Shown in pieces: positions 1 to 9,512 of a stretch of DNA of 64,000 nucleotides; position 1 is the first letter of the stretch; each line of letters opens with the position of its first letter. Source of the stretch: Colwellia sp. 75C3 (GTDB lineage: Bacteria > Pseudomonadota > Gammaproteobacteria > Enterobacterales > Alteromonadaceae). Where the stretch lies: NCBI RefSeq assembly GCF_002836255.1, contig NZ_PJAU01000049.1:1-64000 (forward strand), read 5' to 3'. Both the position numbers and the translations under genes were made by a program. The notes under the pieces were generated by a model. The model did no database searches and had not been told where the DNA came from. It was given only the letters and a program-made list of their open reading frames with translations.

Positions 1-61
1 GATTCGAACCCCTGTTACCGCCGTGAAAGGGCGGTGTCCTAGGCCTCTAGACGATAGGGAC
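1..61 (-). tRNA. tRNA-Glu (UUC), 3' end outside the window
   Basis: The reverse strand reads as the first 61 nt of a tRNA-Glu, identical over this length to the complete copy at 168-243. The anticodon loop CTTTCAC gives anticodon UUC between CCGCC/GGCGG stems. The acceptor 3' side and CCA lie before base 1. It is the last visible gene of an Ala-Glu-Glu tRNA operon. Confidence 0.95.
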
Positions 62-167
62 ACAGAACTAGCTAATTGCTATTTCAGAACATGCTTAGTT
101 TTTTATAAGTTTAAGCAAACTTAATTGACTTCATCACATTCATATAATGAAAGTGACAAAGAAATAG

Positions 168-243
168 TGGCATCCCTAAGGGGATTCGAACCCCTGTTAC
201 CGCCGTGAAAGGGCGGTGTCCTAGGCCTCTAGACGATAGGGAC
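168..243 (-). tRNA. tRNA-Glu (UUC)
   Basis: Complete 76-nt cloverleaf on the reverse strand with encoded CCA. The acceptor begins GTCCCTA, the anticodon is UUC, and the T-loop is GGTTCGAATCC. It duplicates the partial copy at 1-61 and sits about 100 nt downstream of tRNA-Ala in the same orientation, so the three are probably one transcript. Confidence 0.97.
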
Positions 244-345
244 ACAAATTGGAGCTTACATTATAAATAATATTAACAATCCAATTAAACTATCTATTTT
301 TTGTAAATGCCAACTCAAGAGTTAACCTGAACAAAAAACCTAATA

Positions 346-421
346 TGGTGGAGCTATGCGGGATCGAACCGCAGACCTCTTCGCTGCCAGCGAAGCGCTC
401 TCCCAGCTGAGCTATAGCCCC
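346..421 (-). tRNA. tRNA-Ala (GGC)
   Basis: Reverse-strand 76-nt tRNA beginning GGGGCTATAGCTCAGC with encoded CCA. The anticodon stem CTTCG/CGAAG encloses CTGGCAG, giving anticodon GGC. It is the promoter-proximal gene of the tRNA operon. Confidence 0.97.
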
Positions 422-509
422 GAATTATTCGAGTCGTTTAATAACTGGCCTAATAGCTATCAAACATGTTCTCAACCAGTGGACCTAACACTTGCTGAAA
501 ACGAGGCGC

Positions 510-538
510 ATTATGAGCAGCAGCCTTTAAACTGTCAA
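510..538 (-). promoter_or_regulatory. tRNA operon promoter
   Basis: On the reverse strand, TTGACA (538-533) is followed by exactly 17 nt and then CATAAT (515-510). That is a perfect -35 and a near-perfect -10. The next bases, GCGCC, form a GC-rich discriminator of the kind found at stringently controlled stable-RNA promoters. The predicted start is about 80 nt upstream of tRNA-Ala. Confidence 0.85.
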
Positions 539-549
539 CACTTATTTGT

Positions 550-582
550 AAAAAAAAGCATTTAATTAGTAAGAAATGCTTT
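550..582 (-). terminator. minus-direction intrinsic terminator
   Basis: AAAGCATTT (555-563) pairs with AAATGCTTT (574-582) across a 10-nt loop. On the reverse strand the stem is followed by an eight-base T run. It lies just upstream of the tRNA promoter. No recognisable gene reads into it, so it may insulate the tRNA operon or end an unannotated transcript starting within about 590-840. Confidence 0.6.
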
Positions 583-842
583 AGCTGATCGCATAATGAG
601 CAAGCTGTCTATTTATTGTCTGATTTATGCTAACTGCCTGTAAAGGCGGTATAATTATTGACCACATATAAAAGTCTTTATAAAATAAAATAGTACTCTT
701 CTTTTTCTGCATGAGTTATGCACCCTATTGCACCCTCTGATAAAAGAATATTCTTGTCCATACGGTTAGTTACTTTATTTTTTTGCTGTTTAACGGTATG
801 GTTTACCGTACTTAGCCATACAATAATGAAGTAGTAAACCGT
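583..842. other. intergenic region upstream of yvcK/ybhK-like gene
   Basis: No convincing gene is present. A TATAAT occurs at 650-655 on the plus strand without a good -35. An inverted repeat GGTTTAC (800-806) / GTAAACC (834-840) abuts the start codon of the next gene and could hide its translation start. Related GGTTTAC-like and ACGGT words recur around 760-840. Confidence 0.4.
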
Positions 843-1757
843 ATGCAGCTCAAAAAACTTAACATAGTCGCGATTGGCGGCGGACACGGTTTAGGTCGTG
901 TACTCTCTACCCTCTCCTTTATGGGTCATCAGCTCACTGGTATTGTTACCACCACAGACAATGGCGGCTCAACGGGTCGATTAAGAAAAAGAAGTAGTAC
1001 TATTGCCTGGGGTGATTTGCGTAATTGTTTAACTCAGTTAGTAGATGAAAATTCAATTGGTAGTCAATTATTTAATTTTCGCTTTGAAGGAGAAGATGAA
1101 CTTGGCGGCCATAACCTAGGTAACTTGATTCTTTACGGACTAGGCAAAGTACAATCAAGCCCTATGGACTCTATTAAGTTAGTACGTCGTATATTACGCG
1201 TAAAGACGCAGGTATTGCCTATGTCTGAAACGCCAACAGATTTAATGGCTTTCTACCCTGAAGGTCGCTGTCGACTCGGTGAGCTATCTGTAGATGAAAT
1301 GCCAATAATGCCTACCGATTTAATGTTGGCCCCCTTAGTTAAGTCTGTAACACCTTGTATTGAAGCAATCAACAATGCCGACCTTATTATCTTAGGCCCA
1401 GGTAGCTTTTTAACAAGTGTGGTACCACCACTTTTAGTAAGAGATATTGCTAAAGCATTAGATAAACGTAAAGGGCATTGTGTTTTTATTGATAATATCG
1501 TTGCAGAGAAGAGCCCTGCCGCTAAATTAACGCTTGATGAGAAACTGGATTGGATTAAAAGTAATATTGGTTGCTTGCCGATTGACAGTGTTATTTGCCA
1601 AGATGAAAATATCAGCTCGGATAAAGTTAATATTATTTGCCAAGACTTAAGTCACAACAAAGTGGCACATCACCATGATAATGAAAAGCTCATTCATGCA
1701 TTAGAAACTTGCGTAAATCAAATTTCTACCCCGACTAAAATAGAAATAGCGAGCTAA
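843..1757 (+). CDS. YvcK/YbhK family protein (CofD-like fold)
   Basis: The 304-residue product opens with a hydrophobic strand and the glycine-rich GGGHGLGRVLSTL, followed by TTTDNGGSTGRLR and GGHNLGNLILYGL. These are the hallmark segments of the YvcK/YbhK group of the CofD superfamily. Length matches E. coli YbhK closely. Family members bind UDP-sugars and are needed for growth on gluconeogenic carbon and for cell shape in Bacillus; the role in Gram-negative bacteria is less defined. There is no signal peptide, so it is cytosolic. There is no clear Shine-Dalgarno before the ATG, and an inverted repeat ends two bases upstream. The gene is convergent with dcd, with a nested hairpin at 1785-1820 between them. 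Confidence 0.85.
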   Translation: MQLKKLNIVAIGGGHGLGRVLSTLSFMGHQLTGIVTTTDNGGSTGRLRKRSSTIAWGDLRNCLTQLVDENSIGSQLFNFRFEGEDELGGHNLGNLILYGLGKVQSSPMDSIKLVRRILRVKTQVLPMSETPTDLMAFYPEGRCRLGELSVDEMPIMPTDLMLAPLVKSVTPCIEAINNADLIILGPGSFLTSVVPPLLVRDIAKALDKRKGHCVFIDNIVAEKSPAAKLTLDEKLDWIKSNIGCLPIDSVICQDENISSDKVNIICQDLSHNKVAHHHDNEKLIHALETCVNQISTPTKIEIAS

Positions 1758-1811
1758 TTGCCCGCTATTTCACTTCATACGCTTAACGAATACACTTAAC
1801 TAATAAAGTGC

Positions 1812-2402
1812 TTATTCGTTATCGTCTTGACTAATTCGACTAGCAACAGCACCTTTTTGATCTTTATATTTAGCATCTTTTCGCTTGTTATAAGGGCGTG
1901 CTGCACTTGATGACATCGTTTCAAAGTTTAATGCCGCTATTTTCATTTGTGGGCGAAGTGCTAACGGTAATTTACCACTGTTATAAAATTCTAACACTAT
2001 TTGACCAGACCAGCCGGGATCAATCCGATGAGCGGTTACATGCACCATTAGGCCTAAACGAGCTAATGATGAGCGACCATCAAGCCAACCGACGATATTA
2101 TCAGGCAATGTCACTGATTCAAGCGTCACAGCCAATGCCAGCTCTCCTGGATGTAAAAAGAAAGCATCACCATCTGCGATATGAATCTCATCACTCATGA
2201 TGGAATTCATTGCTTCTTGTACTTCAGCCTTTGGCGCACTTAAATCAATGTACGGCGCGGTATGGTCTTGAAAAACTCTAAATTCATTGCCCAATCGAAT
2301 ATCAACACTAACCCCTGAGATCATTGAAGTGTCAGGTTTTGGCTCAATAATGATTTTTCCATCATCAAGGTATTGTTCTATATCTTTATCACATAATCTC
2401 AT
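1812..2402 (-). CDS. dcd: dCTP deaminase
   Basis: This 196-residue protein deaminates dCTP to dUTP, feeding dTMP synthesis in the cytosol. It begins [17 protein letters not shown] and contains [14 protein letters not shown], the [14 protein letters not shown] nucleotide-binding segment and [17 protein letters not shown], the signature of the trimeric dCTP deaminase/dUTPase fold. Length equals the E. coli enzyme. It lies 42 bases downstream of mrp in the same orientation and may be cotranscribed. Its stop codon is inside a hairpin (1785-1820) shared with the convergent yvcK-like gene. Confidence 0.95.
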   Translation of the reverse strand: MRLCDKDIEQYLDDGKIIIEPKPDTSMISGVSVDIRLGNEFRVFQDHTAPYIDLSAPKAEVQEAMNSIMSDEIHIADGDAFFLHPGELALAVTLESVTLPDNIVGWLDGRSSLARLGLMVHVTAHRIDPGWSGQIVLEFYNSGKLPLALRPQMKIAALNFETMSSSAARPYNKRKDAKYKDQKGAVASRISQDDNE

Positions 2403-2444
2403 AATGGTTTGTCTTTACCTTAGTTGCGCTTAAACCTTGCTGGT

Positions 2445-3641
2445 TTAAGTACGCGTGGTTATTGTTGCCGTTAGCGGGCTGGCATTGTCACACTGTAAAA
2501 ATAATTGCGCCGAAACATTTCGAGCTATTTTACGGTAATGGTTAGCTATTTCACCAGCGCTATTTTCAATTATGTCAGATTCACCAAAATCAGCATCTTG
2601 GCGAATAGCGATATCTAAAGGTAATTGCCCCAATAGTAATATTTCTTGATCTTCTGCCATATGCTTGCCACCTGCCTCACCAAATATATGACTTTGATGA
2701 CCACAGTTTTCGCACAAGTGGTAACTCATATTCTCTACAATACCTAATACCGGTACTTTAACCTTATCGAACATAGCAATACCTTTAACCGCATCAATTA
2801 AAGCAATATCTTGTGGTGTGGTAACGATAACGGCGGCAGCTACGGGTACTTTTTGTGCCAAGGTTAATTGAATATCACCCGTGCCGGGCGGCATATCAAT
2901 GAGTAGATAATCGAGCTCTGGCCAATCAGTTTCATTTAATAATTGGTTAAACGCGGTACTGGCCATAGGACCTCGCCAAACAGTAGCATCGGCTTCATCA
3001 ACTAAAAAGCCAATAGACATGGCACTTAATCCTTTAGCGCCTTTAATTGCTTTAGCATATAGTGGCGTCATCAGCTTGCCATCACTAGAGCTTGGCTTTT
3101 CATCTTTAAGACCTAGCATAGAAGGAATTGATGGACCGTATATATCCGCGTCTAAAATGCCCACTCTTGCGCCTTCTGCCATTAGCGCATAAGCCAAGTT
3201 GACCGTAGTAGTAGATTTTCCGACCCCGCCCTTGCCGGACGCGATAGCAATGATATTAGCTACTTTGCCTTGTCCGATATTTTCCTGCCCTTTTCCGAGG
3301 GAAAACTGACGAACAGGCTTTATCGCTAACTCTACCTTAATGTTAACTGGGCAAGCTAAATGCTCAGATAACGTTTGTGCTAGCAAGTCTAATTCACCTT
3401 GGCAAACAAATGGCATGATGAGATTGATAACAACAACGTTCTTCCGCTTGTTATTTTGAGTAACGGTAAATTGCTCGCAAACAGCCAGAACACCTTGTGG
3501 GAAATTATCTGAAATATAATGCGTTAACGATTCTTTAATAAGTTCTTCAATTTCATCGGCATTAAGTATTGCACCGTTTGATTTTACGTCTTTTTTAGAC
3601 GTGCTTTTCGAGAATATTTGACCAAATTTTTTACTAAACAT
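2445..3641 (-). CDS. mrp: Mrp/ApbC iron-sulfur carrier ATPase
   Basis: A P-loop protein of the Mrp/NBP35 family that binds and delivers Fe-S clusters to apo-proteins in the cytosol. After an N-terminal MIP18-like (DUF59) region of about 110 residues come the deviant Walker A GKGGVGKSTT, the switch DADIYGPS, WRGPM, LIDMPPGTGD and the metal-binding CENCGHQ (CxxC). The frame is open to 3701, but the extra 20 residues look like an inserted leader. I chose the ATG at 3641 (398 residues, MFSKKFGQIF), which matches the family start better. It is divergent from metG, the usual gammaproteobacterial arrangement. Confidence 0.92.
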   Translation of the reverse strand: MFSKKFGQIFSKSTSKKDVKSNGAILNADEIEELIKESLTHYISDNFPQGVLAVCEQFTVTQNNKRKNVVVINLIMPFVCQGELDLLAQTLSEHLACPVNIKVELAIKPVRQFSLGKGQENIGQGKVANIIAIASGKGGVGKSTTTVNLAYALMAEGARVGILDADIYGPSIPSMLGLKDEKPSSSDGKLMTPLYAKAIKGAKGLSAMSIGFLVDEADATVWRGPMASTAFNQLLNETDWPELDYLLIDMPPGTGDIQLTLAQKVPVAAAVIVTTPQDIALIDAVKGIAMFDKVKVPVLGIVENMSYHLCENCGHQSHIFGEAGGKHMAEDQEILLLGQLPLDIAIRQDADFGESDIIENSAGEIANHYRKIARNVSAQLFLQCDNASPLTATITTRT

Positions 3642-3769
3642 AGTAATTTGGAGACCTTGTATAAAAGAATATATGAGAAATAGCGAAATAGTTGCATTCA
3701 ACTAATGAAAATCATTGCTAAATTCTGTACTATTGCCGACATTATTACCATCAAAAACAACTATTTTTC

Positions 3770-5905
3770 ATGTCTGAAACTACTTTATCTGAAGCTACAT
3801 CAAACACTGCATCGCATTCTTTAGCAGAAAAGCGCAAAATTCTAGTTACTTGTGCCCTTCCATATGCCAATGGTTCTATCCATTTAGGTCATATGCTAGA
3901 GCACATTCAAACCGATATTTGGGTACGTTTTCAACGAATGCGTGGACATGAAACGTATTTTGTCTGTGCAGATGATGCTCACGGCACACCGATTATGCTT
4001 AAAGCGCAAGAGCTTGGCATAACACCGGAAGAAATGATCAAAGGTGTGCGTGAAGAGCGTATTAAAGACTTTAGTGACTTTCATATAAGCTTTGATAATT
4101 ACCACACAACACACAGTGATGAAAACAAAGCATTCTCGCAAGAAATATACAACCGTTTACATGCGAAAGGTCATATTAAAACGCGTGTTATTTCTCAGTT
4201 GTTTGATCCTGAAAAAGGCATGTTCTTAGCCGATAGATTTGTTAAAGGCACTTGCCCAAAATGTAAAAGTGAAGATGAAAACGGTGATAGCTGTGACAAC
4301 TGTGGTGCGACTTATTCACCAACAGAAGTGCTTAACCCACGTTCAGCTATTTCAGGTGCTACACCGATATTAAAAGACTCTGAACATTACTTCTTCGACT
4401 TACCTGCTTTTGAAACCATGTTATCAGACTGGATTCGCTCGGGTACCTTGCAAGAAGAAGTGGCAAATAAACTCAGTGAATGGTTCGACCAAGGCTTAAA
4501 ACAGTGGGATATCAGCCGAGACGCGCCTTATTTCGGTTTTGAAATACCTAATGCCCCGGGTAAATTTTTCTATGTATGGTTAGATGCGCCTTGTGGTTAC
4601 ATGGGTAGCTTTAAAAACTTATGTGATAAACAAAACATCGACTTTGACAGCTATTGGAATAAAGATTCAGACGCTGAGCTTTATCACTTTATCGGTAAAG
4701 ACATTATTAATTTTCACAGCCTATTCTGGCCAGCTATGCTAGAAGGTGCTGATTTCCGTAAACCTACCGCTGTTTTCGCGCATGGTTTTGTTACTGTGAA
4801 CGGCGAAAAAATGTCTAAATCAAAAGGTACCTTTATTAAAGCCAATACCTATTTAGCGCATTTAAATCCTGAATACTTACGTTATTACTACGCGACTAAA
4901 CTAACGCACAAAATTGATGATTTAGATTTAAATCTTGAAGATTTCGTACAACGCGTTAACTCTGATTTAGTCGGTAAAGTGGTTAACATCGCGTCTCGTT
5001 GTGCAAGTTTCATCACTAAACGTTTTGATGGCATGTTATCAACTAATGTTGATGATCAAGCCTTAGCTGATGAAGTAATGGCTGCAGGTGATAGTATAGC
5101 TGCTCATTATGAAGCACGTGATTTTGGTCGTGGCATGCGCGAAATAATGGCACTTGCTGATAAAGTAAATGAATATATCGCGATTAAAGAACCATGGCAG
5201 CTTGTTAAAGACGAAACTAAGCAACAAGAAGTACACGATATCTGTTCATTAGGTATCAACATGTTCCGTACCTTAATGATCTACTTAAAACCAGTACTGC
5301 CTGCCCTTGCCGATAATACTGCCGCTTTCTTAAATGATGAGCTCGTTTGGGAAGGACACAAAACGTTATTAACTGATCATAAAATAAATAAATTCAAAGC
5401 GTTATTACAGCGTGTTGATATGGATAAAGTGAATGCGATGACTGATGCGTCAAAAGACAGCTTAGGCGGAGCAGAAGAAGAGAAAAAACCAAAGAAAAAA
5501 TCAAAACCTGCCAAAGTAGTTGATAATTCAGCTGCACTTGCTGACCCTTTAGCGGCCGATCCAATCTCTGAAGAAATTGGCTTTGATGATTTTGCTAAAA
5601 TAGATTTACGTATTGTTAAAATCATTAATGCTGAGCACGTTGAAAAAGCTGATAAATTAATACAGTTAACCTTAGCACTTAATGAAGAAGGTACTGAAAC
5701 TCGTCAAGTATTTGCCGGTATCAAATCTGCTTATAACCCAGAAGATTTAATCGGTAAGCATACGGTGATGGTTGCTAATTTAGCACCACGTAAAATGCGC
5801 TTTGGTATGTCTGAAGGTATGGTACTAGCAGCTGGCCCTGGCGATAAAGACTTGTGGATATTAAATCCAGATGATGGCGCAATAGCGGGTATGCGCGTTA
5901 AATAA
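3770..5905 (+). CDS. metG: methionyl-tRNA synthetase
   Basis: Charges initiator and elongator tRNA-Met. This is a class I synthetase of 711 residues with HLGH at 38-41, a zinc knuckle CPKC...CDNC, and KMSKS near residue 350. A Lys-rich linker ([11 protein letters not shown]) leads to a C-terminal OB-fold tRNA-binding domain (EMAP-II/Trbp111 type, IDLRIVKI onward) that dimerises the enzyme. The N-terminus carries about 20 extra Ser/Thr-rich residues before the Rossmann domain. It starts 128 bases from the mrp start on the other strand and is followed by a strong terminator. Confidence 0.98.
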   Translation: MSETTLSEATSNTASHSLAEKRKILVTCALPYANGSIHLGHMLEHIQTDIWVRFQRMRGHETYFVCADDAHGTPIMLKAQELGITPEEMIKGVREERIKDFSDFHISFDNYHTTHSDENKAFSQEIYNRLHAKGHIKTRVISQLFDPEKGMFLADRFVKGTCPKCKSEDENGDSCDNCGATYSPTEVLNPRSAISGATPILKDSEHYFFDLPAFETMLSDWIRSGTLQEEVANKLSEWFDQGLKQWDISRDAPYFGFEIPNAPGKFFYVWLDAPCGYMGSFKNLCDKQNIDFDSYWNKDSDAELYHFIGKDIINFHSLFWPAMLEGADFRKPTAVFAHGFVTVNGEKMSKSKGTFIKANTYLAHLNPEYLRYYYATKLTHKIDDLDLNLEDFVQRVNSDLVGKVVNIASRCASFITKRFDGMLSTNVDDQALADEVMAAGDSIAAHYEARDFGRGMREIMALADKVNEYIAIKEPWQLVKDETKQQEVHDICSLGINMFRTLMIYLKPVLPALADNTAAFLNDELVWEGHKTLLTDHKINKFKALLQRVDMDKVNAMTDASKDSLGGAEEEKKPKKKSKPAKVVDNSAALADPLAADPISEEIGFDDFAKIDLRIVKIINAEHVEKADKLIQLTLALNEEGTETRQVFAGIKSAYNPEDLIGKHTVMVANLAPRKMRFGMSEGMVLAAGPGDKDLWILNPDDGAIAGMRVK

Positions 5906-5943
5906 CTCCTGCAGTTATTTACATACTGGGGTTTAACGATTTG

Positions 5944-5972
5944 AAAAGGTATCATTAGTAATGATACCTTTT
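5944..5972 (+). terminator. metG terminator
   Basis: A near-perfect 29-nt palindrome in which AAAAGGTATCATTA pairs with TAATGATACCTTTT, ending in T residues, lies 39 bases after the metG stop. It could act in both directions, but only metG reads into it. Confidence 0.8.
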
Positions 5973-6090
5973 CTTGTTTCTATCGCAGTAAAATAACAAA
6001 TAAAGTCTTTTTTATGTATTCCTTTTTAATAAAGTTATACCTAAAATAGTGTACTCTTTTATGTATATTCAATAGGTAATAAACACATTG

Positions 6091-8286
6091 ATGACTAAAT
6101 TAAGCCGTTTAATTAGCAAAATACCTTTATCCTTACGCATTCTATTAGCAATGATGATTGGCTTAACATTGGGTGCGCAATCTTCTACTGTCTATATCGG
6201 TGTTAATGAATTAGCCAATGCCTTTGTCATGTTATTGCAAATGACAGCGCTTCCTTACATTGCGCTATCACTTATTGTTGGTATTGGTAGTTTATCGCCG
6301 ACAAAAGTCACCAATACCTTGAAGATCACTCTGGTGATTTTGATGGCATTATTGACAGTCGTTTTAGGTTTCATACTCCTCGCCCCCATCGCCTTTCCAA
6401 ATTGGGTGAGTGCAGATTTTTATAGCCTGAATACCATCAGTACCACGCCAGAATTTGATATCATTTCACTGTTTATTCCGACAAACCCTTTTTATGCTCT
6501 AGCCAATGGCTTAATACCCAGTGTTGTTATGTTTAGTATATTTATTGGCATTGGTTTAATGCAGGTAAAAACTAAAAAAAGCACCTTGTCGGTATTAAAT
6601 GGCTTAAATAAAGCGGTCGTTAATGTAAGCAATATGGTGATGCGCTTTGCACCGGTTGGCATATTTTGTATTGCTCAACGTGCTGCTGCCACTATAAACA
6701 GTGAACAACTCGACGGATTACAAGTTTATATTGTTACCGCCGCGGTTTTAGTCTTCTTACTGACCTTTATCGTACTGCCAGCCATTGTCGCTACCATTAC
6801 GCCCTTTAGTTACCGCCAAATATTAGTAAGTTCTCGCCAAGCGATGATCACCGCTTTTGCTACGGGTAGCTTCTTTATTGTGATTCCTATTATTGTTGAA
6901 AAAACGAAACAACTCATAGAGCAACTATCGACTGCTGAAAATGGTAATAAACTCATCAAAGCAGACGCGAGTAATATGCCCAGTATTATTGTACCAATCA
7001 GTTTTAGCTTACCTGTTGGTGGCAAACTTTTAGCCTTATTATTTACCTTATTTGCGGCTTGGTTTTCAGGCTCCCAAGTAAGTAGTAGTGACTATTTACA
7101 ATTGTTAGTCGCTGGTATCCCGCAATTATTTGGCACAACAACGCTCGCTATACCGAGTTTATTAGATATTTTTAACGTACCTGGCTCTTTATTTGATTTA
7201 TTCTTAGTCGCTGAAAACATTATTGTTGGACGTTTTAGCGCCCTGCTTAGTGTGATTTTCTCTGTTAGCTTGGTATTACTTATTGCCACTAGTATGTTAA
7301 AAAAATTCACCTTTAAATGGCGTTCATTTAGTGTCTACTTAACCATCTTACCGATTATCTCTATCATAGCGTTCATTTCGTTACGCTTTACTTTTGATGC
7401 CATCAGTTACCAGTACCAAGGTTACAGTAAGTTTATTGAAAGAGACTTTATACTACTTGATGTAAAAGCCAAGGTATTACCTGAGCCAGAACTAAACGTC
7501 GATAAAACAATGCTTAATGTGCCAGTTTTACAAAGAATTGCCCAGCGTGGTTTTATCCGTGTTGGCTATTTTCGTGACGATTTACCCTACACCTTTCATA
7601 ATAATGAAGGGAAACTTGTTGGTTTTGATATTGAAATTATCAATCTATTAGCCGATGACTTAGGCGTATCAATCGAATTTGTCCGTATTTACCACAATCA
7701 AGCAAAACAGTTACTCTCCTCTGGCTACTTAGACATGACCACCGGCATGCCAGTAACACCCCATAATATGAAGCAATATACCTTAACAGTGCCTTATTCT
7801 AGTCAATCGATGGCGTTTCTGGTTAAAGAAGAGCGACGAAAAGAATTTAGTGATTGGCAGAGTATTTTTAGCCGAGAAGATTTGATCATAGGTATACCTG
7901 AAATTTTCTACAGTGAAAATATTGTCCGCCGTTATTTTGAAAAAAATACCGTATGGGAAATTTCTACTCCTCGATTATTTTTTAAAGAAGAATATGAAAA
8001 TATCGATGCCATGCTTTTTGGTGCTGCAACCGCTTCCGCCTGGACACTAATAAATCCTGAATATACGGTTATAGTCCCTAAGCCAGCAAGACCAGAATTA
8101 TCAATGGCTTTTGCTATTAATACTGATGATAATGCCTTTGAAATTTACCTGCGCAATTGGATTTTCATGATGAAACAAAATAATTCCATTGACCAACTGT
8201 TCCATTATTGGATAGCAGGTAAAAAGCCGACTACTTTTCTAGACATATCTAAACAAGCTATCCGCAAGGAAACTCTTCATGACTAA
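6091..8286 (+). CDS. dicarboxylate/amino-acid:cation symporter fused to a solute-binding domain
   Basis: The 731-residue inner-membrane protein has two parts. Residues about 5-410 are a multi-spanning symporter domain of the DctA/GltP (SDF) family, including the tract PVGGKLLALLFTLFAAWF. A last membrane helix lies near 413-435. Residues about 465-720 form a periplasmic solute-binding domain of the SBP_bac_3 type (RGFIRVGYFRDDLPYTF, GFDIEIINLLADDLG, DMTTGMPVTP, PYSSQSMAFLV). Such binding domains usually serve ABC importers, so the fusion suggests substrate capture coupled to a secondary transporter; the ligand is unknown. A TTG immediately upstream (6088) is an alternative start. The 3' end overlaps rcsF by 8 bases. 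Confidence 0.85.
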   Translation: MTKLSRLISKIPLSLRILLAMMIGLTLGAQSSTVYIGVNELANAFVMLLQMTALPYIALSLIVGIGSLSPTKVTNTLKITLVILMALLTVVLGFILLAPIAFPNWVSADFYSLNTISTTPEFDIISLFIPTNPFYALANGLIPSVVMFSIFIGIGLMQVKTKKSTLSVLNGLNKAVVNVSNMVMRFAPVGIFCIAQRAAATINSEQLDGLQVYIVTAAVLVFLLTFIVLPAIVATITPFSYRQILVSSRQAMITAFATGSFFIVIPIIVEKTKQLIEQLSTAENGNKLIKADASNMPSIIVPISFSLPVGGKLLALLFTLFAAWFSGSQVSSSDYLQLLVAGIPQLFGTTTLAIPSLLDIFNVPGSLFDLFLVAENIIVGRFSALLSVIFSVSLVLLIATSMLKKFTFKWRSFSVYLTILPIISIIAFISLRFTFDAISYQYQGYSKFIERDFILLDVKAKVLPEPELNVDKTMLNVPVLQRIAQRGFIRVGYFRDDLPYTFHNNEGKLVGFDIEIINLLADDLGVSIEFVRIYHNQAKQLLSSGYLDMTTGMPVTPHNMKQYTLTVPYSSQSMAFLVKEERRKEFSDWQSIFSREDLIIGIPEIFYSENIVRRYFEKNTVWEISTPRLFFKEEYENIDAMLFGAATASAWTLINPEYTVIVPKPARPELSMAFAINTDDNAFEIYLRNWIFMMKQNNSIDQLFHYWIAGKKPTTFLDISKQAIRKETLHD

Positions 8287-8722
8287 CCAAACACCTCAAA
8301 AAGTAACTAAAAAAATGACCATACCGTTAGCAAAAAAAATACTATGCATGTTCATCGCACTACCTTTATTAGTAAGCTGTAGCGGTAACTATAGCTTTGA
8401 AAGCAACGTAAAACCTGATAACGCTAATGAATATTTTAGTGCCAGCAAGGTTAAAATTTTTAAAGATGAAACTGAGTTTATGTCTAGCTTTCAGTATGTT
8501 GGTTTAGTCGAAGGAGAGGACTGCCAACAAGAGCAGCATCTTGCAGCACCTGATGTTATTAATGCGCGAACCCAAGCAAGACAAATGGCATTTTCACAAA
8601 AAGCCAACGCTGTTATTTTTACCAGTTGCGTTGATATTGAAACCAAACATTGTGTCGCACAAGTAGTCTGTTACGGTAAAGCTTATCGATTAGGCGCTCC
8701 ACATGAGCCAATAGAGCAATAA
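8279..8722 (+). CDS. rcsF: RcsF-like outer-membrane stress-sensing lipoprotein
   Basis: 147 residues with a basic N-terminus, hydrophobic segment and lipobox LVSC at about 31-34, so an exported lipoprotein. The C-terminal domain has VGLVEGEDCQ, an Ala/Arg/Gln-rich helix (NARTQARQMAF), KANAVIFTSC, KHCVAQVVC and YGKAY. The four spaced cysteines match the two disulfides of RcsF, which relays envelope damage to the Rcs phosphorelay. The next gene is trmO, the same neighbour as in E. coli, which supports the call. AAGGAAA upstream supports the ATG at 8279. No other Rcs genes are in the window, so signalling partners are inferred. Confidence 0.8.
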   Translation: MTNQTPQKVTKKMTIPLAKKILCMFIALPLLVSCSGNYSFESNVKPDNANEYFSASKVKIFKDETEFMSSFQYVGLVEGEDCQQEQHLAAPDVINARTQARQMAFSQKANAVIFTSCVDIETKHCVAQVVCYGKAYRLGAPHEPIEQ

Positions 8723-8723
8723 A

Positions 8724-9470
8724 ATGTCAAAGTCATGTGATACAACTGATGAAATACAAAGCTTTAAATTTGATGCTATAGGCATTATTGAATCACCTTA
8801 CCAAGAAAAATTTGCTATTCCTCGTCAGCCAAACCTAGTCAGTGCGGCAAAAGGCAAAGTAGTGCTTGTTGGCGAGGCCAATAATCACGAATTGGTGCGT
8901 GATATTGAGCAATTTAGTCATCTATGGTTACTCTTTGTATTTCATGGCACACAAGAACAGGGTTGGAAACCATTAGTACGACCACCTCGACTTGGCGGCA
9001 ATGTAAAAACAGGTGTGCTTGCTACGCGCTCAACATTTAGACCAAATCCCATCGGCATGTCTGTAGTGAAACTTGATAAAGTTGTGACTGAAAAACAACA
9101 AACGGTTTTACATATCTCAGGGTTAGATTTATTGAATGGCACGCCAATTATCGATATTAAACCCTATGTGCCCTATTCTGACGCAATTATCGATGCCGAT
9201 GCTGGTTTTGCACAACAGCAACCTGAAGCAGGGTTAACGGTAGAATTTAGTAAAAAAGCCCAAACTGATCTAGCGCAATATACGCAAAAATATAGTGAGT
9301 TAGCCTTACTAATAGAGCAAGTATTAGCACAAGATCCTCGGCCTGCCTATAAACAAGGTAAAACTGATGATAAGATTTATGGGATGAGTTTGTATGACTT
9401 AAATATCCAATGGCAATTAATCACGTTGGACACCGTATTAGTACTTAATATTACCCAAGTTAATAAATAA
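8724..9470 (+). CDS. trmO: tRNA-Thr (N6-methyl-t6A37) methyltransferase TrmO
   Basis: The 248-residue product has the TsaA/YaeB-type beta-barrel: AIGIIESPYQEKFAIPRQP at the start, LWLLFVFHG, RPPRLGGN, GVLATRSTFRPNPIG, LDLLNGTPIIDIKPYVPYSD and a C-terminal DPRPAYKQ. TrmO methylates t6A37 of tRNA-Thr using S-adenosylmethionine. It starts one base after the rcsF stop, so translation is probably coupled. It has no signal peptide. Confidence 0.92.
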   Translation: MSKSCDTTDEIQSFKFDAIGIIESPYQEKFAIPRQPNLVSAAKGKVVLVGEANNHELVRDIEQFSHLWLLFVFHGTQEQGWKPLVRPPRLGGNVKTGVLATRSTFRPNPIGMSVVKLDKVVTEKQQTVLHISGLDLLNGTPIIDIKPYVPYSDAIIDADAGFAQQQPEAGLTVEFSKKAQTDLAQYTQKYSELALLIEQVLAQDPRPAYKQGKTDDKIYGMSLYDLNIQWQLITLDTVLVLNITQVNK

Positions 9471-9512
9471 TTAGCCGTAAGTCGCGATTTAGCGTCCGTT
9501 AAAGAGATAACC

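Noticed and set aside
678..887. 69-codon minus-strand frame overlapping the start of the yvcK-like gene
   Set aside because: No ribosome site and no family resemblance, and it overlaps a well supported gene; the nearby terminator is better explained by an unknown transcript.
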